Part shown: piece by piece, positions 6,562 to 15,982 of the stretch
How the letters are laid out: each line of letters begins with the position of its first letter
Numbering within the stretch: position 1 is the first letter of the stretch
Origin: Acidithiobacillus acidisediminis
GTDB taxonomy: Bacteria > Pseudomonadota > Gammaproteobacteria > Acidithiobacillales > Acidithiobacillaceae
NCBI RefSeq assembly: GCF_023277115.1
Contig: NZ_JALQCS010000001.1
Location: 1,234,001-1,298,000, forward strand
DNA: 64,000 bases
Reading direction: 5' to 3'
Notes under the pieces: generated by a model
Databases searched by the model: none
The model's input: only the letters and a program-made list of their open reading frames with translations
What the model was told of the DNA's origin: nothing
Program-made: the position numbers and the translations under genes

Positions 6562-9500
6562 CTAGACAGTCTGCAAATCTCCGCTGGCTGAAACTGATAC
6601 TGAAGGTGGTGGCAGATGCTTCACAACCTGCATGGTTTCCACACTTACCCGCACTATCCGCTTGATTAGATCCACGATATAGCGCGGGTTCCCGATCTCT
6701 TCCAGCATGAGATTGGGATCGTTGACGATTCCGCTGGCTTTGTCCACGCGCACGGAAAAGCGCTCCATGATCCATTCCAGGGCGCTTTTGCCGTTCACTA
6801 TGTAGCGGTAGGCTTCTTCTGGAATGCCAGCGAGGGTCAGTGCGTCACTATAGACGATCCGGTCCCGCTCGCCCTTCTTGGGAAAGTGGATCTTCTCTAC
6901 CGTGTAATCACCGTCTTTCCCCTTGGCCCAGACTTCTTCCAACGGCCACGGCTCTGCCTGCTCATAGCCCAAGTGCAGATCCATGAGCGTCTTGCCCGCG
7001 GTGCTGAAGGCCCAGAAGTCCGGTGTAAACGGAATCCGGGGGATCATCTTTTTCAGGTCATTGGCATACTGTTCCCGGTACCCCGGCGAGTGCAGCAGGC
7101 CATAGACGTAGGTGAATAGGTCCAGCTTTGTTATGGACTGGTCCTGATAGTGCTCCTGGAAGGTCTGTAGCGCCCAATCGGTGATTGCGTCGCGACGAAT
7201 GTATCCGTCGGCGTCTGGCTCACCCAAATCTACGGGCGCATCTTCGTCAAAAAGGCCATGCTGCCCCTTCTGAACGGGCTGAAGTCGCTTGCGAGCTTCC
7301 TCTACCGTTTCGTACCAGTAGAGGGGGAAGCATTGGACGTTTGCAAATAACTGATATTCAGGGATAAATTTGATGGAAAGGCAAGAAAAATCCTTGCTTA
7401 CTCCCGTTCCAGTCAAGGAAATAACTACGTTTTCCTGCCGTTCGTTGGGAAAAATTCGGGGAATCTGGAGAACTCTCTCGTTGAAAGAGCGATTGAAATA
7501 TAACCATTGCCGACTAAATGGACGATACATTCCCATTCGCAATGAATCTTCTTCAAATACGTGACGCTTTCTGCGAGACAAATCAGTTTTAAGATTCACG
7601 GACCAACTAATCTTTTCTGGATCGTCGCAAATGATCTCTTCGACCTTTGGCCATGACACCTTCGGAAGACCATTGCATGCCTTGGTATAACGTGCCACAT
7701 CTGCATTATAGACCTCAATCATGTCCTGCATATTTTCAGCAAGCTGCGCGCGGCTTTGATTATATGCCCATGCGTCACGATTCGTAACCAAGCCTCTGGA
7801 ATAAATAGAAAATACCGCTTTTTCGGTCAGCGTTTTATCTCCCAAGGGAATGAAATCACCAAAGCTGTCACTACGTTGGCCTACCCAGTCACCCTGCTCA
7901 TTGGGCACCAGTTGTTGCCAGTCCAATCGCTGGATACTGACCGCACGCCGGAGACTGTCGAGTTTGGCTTCCCGGCTCTGGTAGTCGCCAATGTCGTGAT
8001 ACCGTAACTCACAAGGCCCTTGGTGCTGGGGATCCTTGATCAGCAACGTAATGGCAACGGGGGTGCGGGAGCCTATACCAAAAATCCCGTCCCCTTCCAT
8101 GCGGCGCTGCTCTCCTGAAGTCCTCGCATTCCCACGCAGATTGCAGACATAGATGGTGCTGTATTCACCCGTCAGGCACTTGCGCATCCCGTCCATACTG
8201 TTCGCATCAATGAATGATCCGTTGGTAACAAAGGCTACAACGCCCCGATCCCCGATCCGGTCACTGGCCCATCGCATCGCCCGGATATAGCTGTCGTACA
8301 GACTATTCACCAGTTTCGCAGAGGACTGCTTGGCGTAAGTTGTTGTAATTCGGTCATCCAACACGGGATAGTCCAAATTCTGGTTATTATCATTCTCACT
8401 TTTCTGCCCAGATGAGTAGGGCGGATTCCCCACAATCACCCGAATGGGTAGCTTCTTTTGCCGCTCCACTCGTTCGGAATTGCGCCGGAAATACTCACTG
8501 TCCAACAGGTTGCCATGCTCCGGTTCTCCCATCTGAAAGGTGTCCGTGAGCACTATGCCGTCAAAGGGCTGGTATTGCCCGGTTCGCGCATGGTAGGCGC
8601 TTTCAATGTTGATTGCGGCAATGTAGTAGGCCAGTAGTACCAGTTCATTCGCGTGGATCTCTCCCGCGTACTTGCGGGCCAGGTTTTCTTGATTGATCAG
8701 GTCCGTTTGCAGCAGGCGGCTGATAAAGGTGCCAGTGCCGGTGAAGGGGTCGAGAATCTGCACATCATCACTGTTCAGGTCTTCGTCAAAATGCTCTTGT
8801 AGAGCCACCTTGACGCTGTGGAGAATGAAGTCCACCACCTCGACGGGGGTGTAAACAATTCCCAGGCGGTCAGCAATGCGCGGAAAGGCCGCCTTGAAAA
8901 AGGTGTCGTACAAATTGCGGATCAGGTCCTGGCGGGACTCGTCACTCTTGGCGAGCGATACCCGCTTTGCCACATCCTTGTAGAAACGATCCAGCTTGTC
9001 GGCCTCGCTGTCTACCTCGTGCTTGTCCAGCACCTCAAGGATCCGCTGCATGGCCTGAGATACCGGATTCTCCTGCGAAAAGGACTGGTCCCCAAAGAGT
9101 GCGTCGAAAATGGGCCGCGTCAGCAGGTGCTGGGCCAGCATGTCGACCGCCTCCGACTCCGAAATGCCGCTATTCAGGTTCTTGCGAATGGCCTTGAGGA
9201 AGGCATTGAACGCTGTCCGCCCCTCACGTTTCTCGATCAGCAGCTCAATCCGCAAAGTGATCTGCTCGGCAATCTTGGCAACATCCTGCGCCCAACTGGC
9301 CCAATACTCCGTATCGCCCAGGTGTTTGGGTACCACGGCATAGAGCGAATCGCGGATCTGGTCCACGGGCAGAGCGGGCAGCTCAATCTCCCCCTGTCCG
9401 TCGCCCAGGTTGCTGTCTCGTTTTTTGCGCTCCTTACGCGAGCCGCCGCTGCCGTCCATTATCGTCATACGCTTTTGGTATTCGGACTTGTCTACCAGTC

Positions 9501-11433
9501 TTTCGTCATGGGCACGCAACGCCTTCAGAATCTTCCAGACCGACTTGAAACGGGGATCCTTGTCGATATAGGCGTCATAACTGGCAATGTTCTCTGCCGG
9601 GATCGCAATGGGCAAAATGACGTAGCCAAATTCCTTCCCTTCGGCCTTGCGCATGACGCGGCCTACGGCCTGCACAATGTCCACCATCGAGTCTCGGGCG
9701 TCGAAGAAAATCACGGCGTCCAGTGCGGGCACGTCCACGCCTTCGGACAGGCAACGGGCGTTGGTCAGCACATGGCAGGCGCCTTCTTCGGGTTCTGCCT
9801 TGAGCCAGTCCAGCAACTCCAACCGCTTGCCCATTCCCATGCCACCGTCCACATGGCGCAGTTGGGCATCCAGCACACCCTGTTCATCCTCGTCCGCTGC
9901 CAGCGATACCACAGAGGAAAAGGCGTCCCGCAGTTGTTCAGATGCCTTGATACTCTGAGAGAATGCCACTGCGCGCTTCATAGCCGTTCCCGCCACGGGC
10001 TCTGCCATTTCGGTGCCGTCGATCACCCGGATATCCTGATTCGCCAGCCCTTTCCAGGCACCAATGATTCGCGTCGCAAACTCGGTCTTGATCGCCTTTT
10101 TGTCGTCGAGTTTATAGGCCGCATTGTACTCATTGGCGACATCGGCCATGGCTTCCTCGCGCACTGCCACCAGTACCACCTTGTATTCCGCAAGAATCCC
10201 CCGGCTGGCCGCTTCCCCAAAGCTCAAGACGTGAAACTCTGGGCCATAGATCTGTTCGTCATCCATGGAGTAGAGGACTGCTTCGTGCTTGTCGGCCTTG
10301 CTCTTGGTTTTCTCGGTGTAAATCCTGGGAGTGGCCGTCATGTAGAGCCGCTTGCTGGCTCGTAGCAGATCATTCCGGTGTACCTTGACGAAATCGGACG
10401 CCTGACTTTCCTTTCCTTTCTCCGTCAGGCCCGTAGTGCGGTGCGCTTCGTCGCAGACCACCAGGTCAAAGTCCGGGAGCCCGGCCAGTTGCTGGGCCTC
10501 GATCACCTTTTGAATTGACTGATAGGTGGAGAAGATCACCCGCCGGCGATCCGCGCGCGTACCCAAGACCGCCTGTGCAATCTTTTTGGGGTCCGTGGTG
10601 GCGGGATAAGCCAGATCCGCCGTGCGGATATCTTCTTCTTCCTGGCCGACCTGACTGTCCGAGCACACCACAAAGGCGGTGATCGAGGGATTGGCCTGGA
10701 CGCACCACTCCCGCAGCGTCTGGGATACCAGCGTGATGGAGGGCGCGAGGAACAACACCAGTCCTGTCTCTGGCACCATTTGCTGCATGATCTGCAAGCT
10801 GGTGAAGGTCTTGCCCGTCCCACAAGCCATAATGAGCTTGCCTCGATCATTCTTCTGGAAGCCCTGCAAAACATCCTGAATGGCCTCCCGCTGGTGTGAC
10901 CGTGCAGACTTGCCCGACACCCGCGTCAGCGTGCCCGGTTCTTCCCAGGTGAATTGGCTCCAGTCAATCGGTGCCAATTCCAGGTCGCGTAGATACAGCA
11001 CACCCAAGTTTGGCAGGTCGGTCAGGGCTTCCTCTGCCTGCTTCCCAAGTACGTCCTGGGTGGCAACAAAGAGCCGATACACAAAGGACTTTTCCTCACC
11101 ATCCACCGAAAAGGTGCGCTGGGAGTCGTGGGTAAACTTGGCGATTTCTTCCTTATGGATTCGGGAATCTGCGTCATAAAACTTGCACTGCACCGCCCAA
11201 TAGTCCCCGTCGAAGGTCTTGGCGACCAGATCTATGCCAATATTGTCCGTGGGCCAGTGCTCAGGACGATCAGGCCAGTCGGGATAGCGCCAAACCTGCT
11301 CTAGCTGGTCCGCATAGAGGGGATCGGTCTGCAGGTAGGCCACCATGAATCGCTCGAAAAGGACGCCCTTGTGGTGCTCGTTGAGAGCGTGAGATTTAAG
11401 GGAGACCAGCCATTCATGGACGGTGTTGGGCAT
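6562..11433 (-). CDS. Type ISP restriction-modification enzyme (nuclease-helicase-methyltransferase in one chain)
   Basis: The 1623-residue protein has the domain order of Type ISP enzymes such as LlaGI and LlaBIII. First is an Mrr-like nuclease with IGIDLVA and VQCKFYD (Asp about 67, Lys about 82). A superfamily 2 helicase/translocase follows, with ACGTGKT (about 205) and CDEAHRT (about 326). Then comes an N6-adenine methyltransferase with DPFTGTGTF (about 893) and NPPYSSGQ (about 1000). The rest would be the coupler and target-recognition domain. Such enzymes methylate one strand of an asymmetric site and cut after head-to-head translocation. No separate specificity subunit is needed, and none is adjacent. 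The frame is intact with key motifs present, so it is probably functional. Confidence 0.93.
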   Translation of the reverse strand: MPNTVHEWLVSLKSHALNEHHKGVLFERFMVAYLQTDPLYADQLEQVWRYPDWPDRPEHWPTDNIGIDLVAKTFDGDYWAVQCKFYDADSRIHKEEIAKFTHDSQRTFSVDGEEKSFVYRLFVATQDVLGKQAEEALTDLPNLGVLYLRDLELAPIDWSQFTWEEPGTLTRVSGKSARSHQREAIQDVLQGFQKNDRGKLIMACGTGKTFTSLQIMQQMVPETGLVLFLAPSITLVSQTLREWCVQANPSITAFVVCSDSQVGQEEEDIRTADLAYPATTDPKKIAQAVLGTRADRRRVIFSTYQSIQKVIEAQQLAGLPDFDLVVCDEAHRTTGLTEKGKESQASDFVKVHRNDLLRASKRLYMTATPRIYTEKTKSKADKHEAVLYSMDDEQIYGPEFHVLSFGEAASRGILAEYKVVLVAVREEAMADVANEYNAAYKLDDKKAIKTEFATRIIGAWKGLANQDIRVIDGTEMAEPVAGTAMKRAVAFSQSIKASEQLRDAFSSVVSLAADEDEQGVLDAQLRHVDGGMGMGKRLELLDWLKAEPEEGACHVLTNARCLSEGVDVPALDAVIFFDARDSMVDIVQAVGRVMRKAEGKEFGYVILPIAIPAENIASYDAYIDKDPRFKSVWKILKALRAHDERLVDKSEYQKRMTIMDGSGGSRKERKKRDSNLGDGQGEIELPALPVDQIRDSLYAVVPKHLGDTEYWASWAQDVAKIAEQITLRIELLIEKREGRTAFNAFLKAIRKNLNSGISESEAVDMLAQHLLTRPIFDALFGDQSFSQENPVSQAMQRILEVLDKHEVDSEADKLDRFYKDVAKRVSLAKSDESRQDLIRNLYDTFFKAAFPRIADRLGIVYTPVEVVDFILHSVKVALQEHFDEDLNSDDVQILDPFTGTGTFISRLLQTDLINQENLARKYAGEIHANELVLLAYYIAAINIESAYHARTGQYQPFDGIVLTDTFQMGEPEHGNLLDSEYFRRNSERVERQKKLPIRVIVGNPPYSSGQKSENDNNQNLDYPVLDDRITTTYAKQSSAKLVNSLYDSYIRAMRWASDRIGDRGVVAFVTNGSFIDANSMDGMRKCLTGEYSTIYVCNLRGNARTSGEQRRMEGDGIFGIGSRTPVAITLLIKDPQHQGPCELRYHDIGDYQSREAKLDSLRRAVSIQRLDWQQLVPNEQGDWVGQRSDSFGDFIPLGDKTLTEKAVFSIYSRGLVTNRDAWAYNQSRAQLAENMQDMIEVYNADVARYTKACNGLPKVSWPKVEEIICDDPEKISWSVNLKTDLSRRKRHVFEEDSLRMGMYRPFSRQWLYFNRSFNERVLQIPRIFPNERQENVVISLTGTGVSKDFSCLSIKFIPEYQLFANVQCFPLYWYETVEEARKRLQPVQKGQHGLFDEDAPVDLGEPDADGYIRRDAITDWALQTFQEHYQDQSITKLDLFTYVYGLLHSPGYREQYANDLKKMIPRIPFTPDFWAFSTAGKTLMDLHLGYEQAEPWPLEEVWAKGKDGDYTVEKIHFPKKGERDRIVYSDALTLAGIPEEAYRYIVNGKSALEWIMERFSVRVDKASGIVNDPNLMLEEIGNPRYIVDLIKRIVRVSVETMQVVKHLPPPSVSVSASGDLQTV

Positions 11434-11557
11434 TTTTAATTGCTCCTATAGATATATACAGAAGATTTGTCCGCCAAAGATGCTGCTGAACCAACCAATT
11501 CTGCCATTTCGCACTCCAGCCAGATTGTACAGGTAACGGAATAGCAAAATGGCGACT

Positions 11558-12580
11558 TCAACCCAGCAACTTGGCCAAGTCCTCCGCCTTCAGATGCGTG
11601 TACCGCTTGAGCATCTGCAAGGTCTTGTGTCCAGTGATGGCCGCAACCTGCATGGGGTTGAGACCCTTCTCAAAGAACCGGCTGGTGGCCTCGTGGCGCA
11701 GGTCGTGAAAGGTCAGGCCCTCGATGCCGGCGCGTTCGCGGGCTCGGGTGTAGGCGAGTTTCACGCAAGCATTATAGTTGGTTGGGAACACACGCCCATC
11801 CACGGAGCGGGGCAAGTCCTTGAGCACAGCCACGGCAGCAGGTGACAGAGGCACGTCCCGCGCCGATCCGTTTTTGGTTTCCGGCAGGTGTGCAACGCGC
11901 TTACTTAGATCCACATGCTTCCAGAGCAGACCGGGGCTATCCTCCGTCGCAACAATCTCCCCGGCGCGCATGGCGGTCTCAAGGGCAAAGCGCACCACGG
12001 GCGAGAGCCACTGGTTGCGGGATTGGACACAGGCTTCCAGTAGCCGCGCCTCTTCATTTCCGACCAACCGACGATCCCGACCCTGAGGCAGTTTGGGCTT
12101 GCGCACAAATTCAACGGGATTGGATAGGTTGCTCATGCCCCACTCAGTCCGGGCGATATTATAAAGATGAGAGAGCACGGCCAGGTGCAGGCGGATGGTG
12201 TTGGCGCTTTTGCCTTCCGCTTCCATATCCTTGATGGCGGCCGCAACTTCTTTGCCACCAATCCGCGAGAGAGAGATGCGGGCAAGAGCACGAGACTGCC
12301 ACTGATGAATTTTCGCGAGTTCTGACCCCTGTTCTTTTTTGGTAATGGTCACTTCATCAGCATACTTCTGAAACGCTTCGCCCAGGGTGGTGCGGTCTGA
12401 GTCGCTAGTGTCGCGCCAACTGCCGCGCTCCATATCAGACTCGGTTGCTTTGGCCCATGCCTGAGCTTCGGCCTTGGCCCGGAATGTTTTGATCTGTTGT
12501 GGGTAGCCCTGCTTGCGGATCCGCACTTGCCAGCCAATGCGGACGCCCTGATCGTCTTTGCGCTCTGAGATCGTTGCCAT
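11558..12580 (-). CDS. int: Tyrosine-type site-specific integrase of a genomic island
   Basis: This 340-residue recombinase has the phage-integrase layout: an N-terminal arm-binding region with the usual GWQVRIRKQGYPQQIKTF pattern, a core-binding SAM-like domain around residues 65-155, then the catalytic domain. The catalytic residues are visible as AMRAGE (first Arg), HDLRHEA (His-x-x-Arg), GHKT (His) and KRYTH (nucleophilic Tyr). The gene starts 112 bp from the 3' end of tRNA-Asn and reads away from it, the normal position for an integrase that uses the tRNA 3' end as its attachment site. Confidence 0.95.
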   Translation of the reverse strand: MATISERKDDQGVRIGWQVRIRKQGYPQQIKTFRAKAEAQAWAKATESDMERGSWRDTSDSDRTTLGEAFQKYADEVTITKKEQGSELAKIHQWQSRALARISLSRIGGKEVAAAIKDMEAEGKSANTIRLHLAVLSHLYNIARTEWGMSNLSNPVEFVRKPKLPQGRDRRLVGNEEARLLEACVQSRNQWLSPVVRFALETAMRAGEIVATEDSPGLLWKHVDLSKRVAHLPETKNGSARDVPLSPAAVAVLKDLPRSVDGRVFPTNYNACVKLAYTRARERAGIEGLTFHDLRHEATSRFFEKGLNPMQVAAITGHKTLQMLKRYTHLKAEDLAKLLG

Positions 12581-12650
12581 GCGGCACTCCCTGCGACACT
12601 GGAAAGTGGGCTCAGTGTCGCGCCAGTGGAGCGATAAATCAACTTGGCAA

Positions 12651-12683
12651 AGAAAAAGGCCCTAGACTTTCGCCTAAGACCTT
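12651..12683 (-). terminator. Rho-independent terminator after tRNA-Asn
   Basis: Read on the minus strand: AAGGTCTTAG, loop GCGAAAGT, CTAGGGCCTT, then TTTTTCT. The ten-pair stem, with three G-U pairs, sits just past the tRNA 3' end. Confidence 0.75.
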
Positions 12684-12691
12684 GATTTTTC

Positions 12692-12767
12692 TGGCTCCCC
12701 GGGACAGGCTCGAACTGCCGACCTAGTGATTAACAGTCACCCGCTCTACCGACTGAGCTACCGGGGA
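12692..12767 (-). tRNA. tRNA-Asn (anticodon GTT)
   Basis: Seventy-six bases fold as a complete cloverleaf. The acceptor arms TCCCCGG and CCGGGGA pair perfectly, the anticodon loop reads CTGTTAA, the T arm contains TTCGAGC, and CCA is encoded. The 3' part is the likely attachment site of the adjacent integrase. I found no second copy of the tRNA 3' end within the window, so the far boundary of the island lies to the left of position 1. Confidence 0.97.
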
Positions 12768-12786
12768 AAAGTCGGCGTAGCATACC

Positions 12787-12805
12787 GACGCCCGCGGTGG
12801 GCGTC
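12787..12805. repeat. Perfect 7-bp hairpin between tRNA-Asn and dsbD
   Basis: GACGCCC, loop GCGGT, GGGCGTC, then AACTTTT on the plus strand. It may act as a weak plus-strand terminator or insulator; no transcript that would use it is evident. Confidence 0.35.
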
Positions 12806-12963
12806 AACTTTTGTTCATACACATTTTCCGTCTTGATGGTGCAGTTCCCCTGCAGTCTGGAGGGGCGATCTGCTACGCTCTTCGCCCACAGATGCTGGGT
12901 AGTTGGTCCGAGTATTGCTGGGTTATGGTCATGGATGATGCAGATAGGCAGCGGGGGAAGGAT

Positions 12964-14817
12964 ATGAGTCACACAGGATCAGATGCTTACGGACGTTTGC
13001 GGCAGGGCATCGATCGCCATCTCCTGTTTGTTGCGCTGTGCCTATTGGCGCTGTGCTGGCTTTCGCTGGGCAGCGCTTGGGCAAGCTCTTTCCTGCCCGC
13101 GGATCAAGCGTTTCAATTTTCTGCCCAAAGTGGCGGTCCTGGCCGCCTGGCGCTGCAATGGAAGGTTGCGCCGGGATATCATTTGTATCGCTCAATGGTC
13201 CATGTGCAGTTGGCCCCAAGCAATGTGCAAATGGGCAAATTGCAGTTGCCTGCGGGTACGCTGCTGGATGACCCGGCCTTTGGCAAGGTGCAGGTGTTGG
13301 AGGGAGATAATCGGATCCTCCTGCCGTATACCGTGCAGGGCAAGATGCCGCAGAAGATCGAGGTGACCAGCACGTTTCAGGGCTGTGCAAATGCCGGCGT
13401 CTGCTATCCACAACAGAAAAAGACCATTGCTGTTTCCCTCGCCGCACAGCCTCTGGTAGAGCGCGCGCCTCTGGCTTCGACGAGTACCGCGGCGTCGCCC
13501 GCGCCATCCTCGCCGCAGCCGAGCCTGCTGCCGCCTGCGAGCAATGCCGCATCCCTGGCCCATGGGCTGCAGGAGCGCTTCGGCTGGACCTTGGTCCTCT
13601 TCTTTATCTCCGGCTTGGGGTTGGCTTTTACCCCCTGCGTTTTTCCGATGATCCCGATTTTGTCGGGAATCATCGTCGGGCAGAAGGAGCGTCCCAATCG
13701 TAGCCGCGCTTTTGCGCTGTCCCTGGCGTATGTTCTCGGGATGGCCTTGACCTATACCATTGCCGGTATTGCAGCCGCCCTGACCGGGGCTTACCTGCAG
13801 GCCTTCTTCCAGAGCCCCTGGGTCATCGGCGCCTTCGCCCTGATTTTTGTTCTTCTCGCCTTGTCGATGTTTGGTTTTTATGAGTTGCAGGTTCCGAGCG
13901 CGATACAAACCCGCTTGTCGCGCCTGGGCAAAGGTGGACATCTCTTCAGTAGCTTTGTAATGGGGATTCTTTCTGCCCTGATCGTGGGCCCCTGCGTCGC
14001 TGCCCCCCTAGCGGGAGGGCTACTCTTTGTGTCCCAAACCGGCAATGTCTTGCTGGGTGCCCTGGCGCTATTCGCATTGAGTATGGGGATGGGTGTGCCG
14101 CTGTTATTGATTGGGACCTCTGCCGGCCAGTTTTTGCCCAAAGCTGGGCCATGGATGGACGGCATCAAGGCGATCTTTGGGGTCCTCATGTTGGGCGTGG
14201 CGATCTGGTTTTTGAGCCGTATTCTACCCGGATCCGTTACCCTGCTGCTCTGGGCCTTGCTCGCAATTTTTTCCGGTATCTATCTGCGTGCCCTGGAACC
14301 GGCGGGCAATAGCGGCTGGACGTTGTTTCGCAAGGCCCTGGGGGTCGCCCTGCTGGCCTACGGTTTGGTGATGGGGGTGGGGGCTTTGCAAGGGCAGGAA
14401 TACCCGCTCCATCCATTACCCACTCTGAATCTGAGCGGAGCTGCGCCGGCGCAGCAGGCCACTTTGTCGTTTCAGGTCGTAAAAACCCCGGCGGCTCTGG
14501 CTGCTGCCTTGCAGGCGGCGCAGGGCAAGCCAGTGCTCATAGACTATTGGGCGAAGTGGTGCGTGGAATGTGCGCGCATGGATCAGATCGCCTTCCGTGA
14601 TCCGCGCGTGCAAAAGGCCCTGGGCGATTATGTGCTGATTCGGGTGGATGTGACCGCCAGCGACGCGGATAGTCAGAAGCTTTTGAAGCGCTATCACTTG
14701 GCTGGACCGCCAGCCTTCATCCATATTCGTAAGGATGGGAAGGTGGCCGCGGTGCAGGAAGGTTATCTGGGACCCGATGCCTTCCTACACTGGTTGGCAG
14801 TAGACTCCGCTACCTGA
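12964..14817 (+). CDS. dsbD: Thiol:disulfide interchange protein DsbD
   Basis: DsbD carries electrons from cytoplasmic thioredoxin across the inner membrane to periplasmic DsbC, DsbG and CcmG. The 617-residue chain has a signal sequence (residues about 20-42), a periplasmic alpha domain containing FQGCANAGVCYPQ, and about eight membrane segments carrying the redox cysteines in FTPCVFPMIP (about 223) and VGPCVAAPLAGG (about 342). It ends in a periplasmic thioredoxin domain with WCVEC (about 531-535). I chose the ATG at 12964 because GGGGAAGG lies just upstream; the frame is open further upstream but that extension is not DsbD-like. All catalytic cysteines are present. Confidence 0.95.
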   Translation: MSHTGSDAYGRLRQGIDRHLLFVALCLLALCWLSLGSAWASSFLPADQAFQFSAQSGGPGRLALQWKVAPGYHLYRSMVHVQLAPSNVQMGKLQLPAGTLLDDPAFGKVQVLEGDNRILLPYTVQGKMPQKIEVTSTFQGCANAGVCYPQQKKTIAVSLAAQPLVERAPLASTSTAASPAPSSPQPSLLPPASNAASLAHGLQERFGWTLVLFFISGLGLAFTPCVFPMIPILSGIIVGQKERPNRSRAFALSLAYVLGMALTYTIAGIAAALTGAYLQAFFQSPWVIGAFALIFVLLALSMFGFYELQVPSAIQTRLSRLGKGGHLFSSFVMGILSALIVGPCVAAPLAGGLLFVSQTGNVLLGALALFALSMGMGVPLLLIGTSAGQFLPKAGPWMDGIKAIFGVLMLGVAIWFLSRILPGSVTLLLWALLAIFSGIYLRALEPAGNSGWTLFRKALGVALLAYGLVMGVGALQGQEYPLHPLPTLNLSGAAPAQQATLSFQVVKTPAALAAALQAAQGKPVLIDYWAKWCVECARMDQIAFRDPRVQKALGDYVLIRVDVTASDADSQKLLKRYHLAGPPAFIHIRKDGKVAAVQEGYLGPDAFLHWLAVDSAT

Positions 14818-14826
14818 CGGTAGCGG
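14807..14826 (+). terminator. Hairpin overlapping the dsbD stop codon
   Basis: CCGCTACC, loop TGAC, GGTAGCGG: a perfect 8-bp stem with the stop codon in the loop. There is no immediate T-run, so it may be a weak terminator or an mRNA-stabilising structure. Confidence 0.45.
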
Positions 14827-14829
14827 TGC

Positions 14830-15066
14830 TCAGTGCCCGCCCGTTTTTACTAGCGGGCCGCCCTTCAAGAGATAGAGCGTGCCGCAATAGGGGCAGCGCG
14901 CTTCACCGGTTTCCTCGATCTTCAAGAACACCCGCGGGTGCCCGTTCCAAGCCCCGCCATGGGGGCGGGGGCACGCTAGCGGCAATTCCTTGGGATCGAT
15001 TTCCACGTAGCTCTGGGCGCAGCAATGAATGCTGTGGGAATCATCGCTCGCGGCTTTAGTCGACAT
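14830..15066 (-). CDS. Zinc-finger protein of the CHCC (NDUFS6-like) family
   Basis: This is a 78-residue protein with the zf-CHCC signature: CPRPHGG, then HPRVFLKI, then CPYCGTLYLL, giving the Cys, His, Cys, Cys zinc ligands. Homologues are common in proteobacteria and resemble the mitochondrial complex I assembly subunit NDUFS6; the bacterial role is not established. The ATG at 15066 overlaps the end of ilvE by 11 bases, so translation is coupled. An open frame continues upstream inside ilvE, but the conserved domain fits the shorter form. Confidence 0.85.
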   Translation of the reverse strand: MSTKAASDDSHSIHCCAQSYVEIDPKELPLACPRPHGGAWNGHPRVFLKIEETGEARCPYCGTLYLLKGGPLVKTGGH

Positions 15067-15979
15067 AGTGCAGCCATTCGGGGTGATCATCGCGGCGTCC
15101 GGCCACGGTATCGAAGTAGCGTTGTTGCAATGCCTCGGTGATGGGGCCGCGACGACCGTTGCCGATCTTGCGGTCATCGATCTCGCGGATGGGCGTAACC
15201 TCTGCGGCCGTGCCGGTAAAAAAGGCCTCGTCGGCGATATAGAACTCATCGCGGGTCAGTTGTTTCTCGACGATGGGAATTCCGGCATCGCGGGCAAAGC
15301 GCAGGATGGTATCGCGGGTGATTCCCTCCAGGGCGCTGGTCAAGGTCGGCGTGTAGAGAGTCCCGTCGCGTACCATGAAGACGTTTTCTCCCGAGCCTTC
15401 AGCGACATAGCCCTCGCGATCCAGGAGCAGGGCCTCGTCATAGCCGCCATTGTGCGCCTCGCGGTGGGCGAGCATGGAGTTCATGTAGTTGCCGCTGGCT
15501 TTGGCCTTGCACAAATGGATGTTGACATGATGGCGGCTGAAGGAGCTGACCTTGACGCGAATGCCGCGTTCCAGGGCTTCTTGCCCCAGATAACTGCCCC
15601 AGGGCCAGGCGGCGATCAAGCCATGGACCTTGAGGCCCTTGGCCGCCAGGCCCATGCCCTCAGAGCCGTAAAAGAACAGCGGGCGAATATAGGCGGATTC
15701 GAGGCCGTTGGCCCGGATAACTTCCTTGGTCGCGGCGTTGATTTCCTCAATCGTAAAGGGCACGTCCATTTGCAGGATCTTAGCGCTGTTGAAGAGGCGC
15801 TTGGTATGTTCAGGCAGTCGGAAGATTGCCGCTCCGCGCTCGGTGGCGTAGGCGCGCTCCCCTTCAAAACAGCCCAGACCATAATGCAGGCTGTGGGTAA
15901 GGCCATGCACCGTGGCCTCGCGCCAAGGAACGAGCTTGCCATCCAGCCAAATGAAACCATCGCGATCTGCCATCGACAT
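15056..15979 (-). CDS. ilvE: Branched-chain amino acid aminotransferase
   Basis: This fold-type IV PLP enzyme catalyses the last step of valine, leucine and isoleucine synthesis. The 307-residue length is typical. Recognisable blocks are GCFEGERAY, YIRPLFFYGSEGMG, KASGNYMNSML with the PLP-binding lysine (about 159), EGSGENVFMVRDG and the C-terminal FFTGTAAEVTPIREID phosphate-binding region. It follows glnE after three bases and is coupled to the zinc-finger gene downstream. Confidence 0.96.
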   Translation of the reverse strand: MSMADRDGFIWLDGKLVPWREATVHGLTHSLHYGLGCFEGERAYATERGAAIFRLPEHTKRLFNSAKILQMDVPFTIEEINAATKEVIRANGLESAYIRPLFFYGSEGMGLAAKGLKVHGLIAAWPWGSYLGQEALERGIRVKVSSFSRHHVNIHLCKAKASGNYMNSMLAHREAHNGGYDEALLLDREGYVAEGSGENVFMVRDGTLYTPTLTSALEGITRDTILRFARDAGIPIVEKQLTRDEFYIADEAFFTGTAAEVTPIREIDDRKIGNGRRGPITEALQQRYFDTVAGRRDDHPEWLHYVD

Positions 15980-15982
15980 CGT

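Noticed and set aside
8818-10365. Plus-strand reading frame (515 codons) opposite the Type ISP gene
   Set aside because: Antisense to the helicase and coupler region of the restriction enzyme; no domain pattern and no ribosome site.
1-11500. Second copy of the tRNA-Asn 3' end (attR of the island)
   Set aside because: No repeat of the tRNA 3' sequence was found left of the integrase, so the far junction is not in the window.
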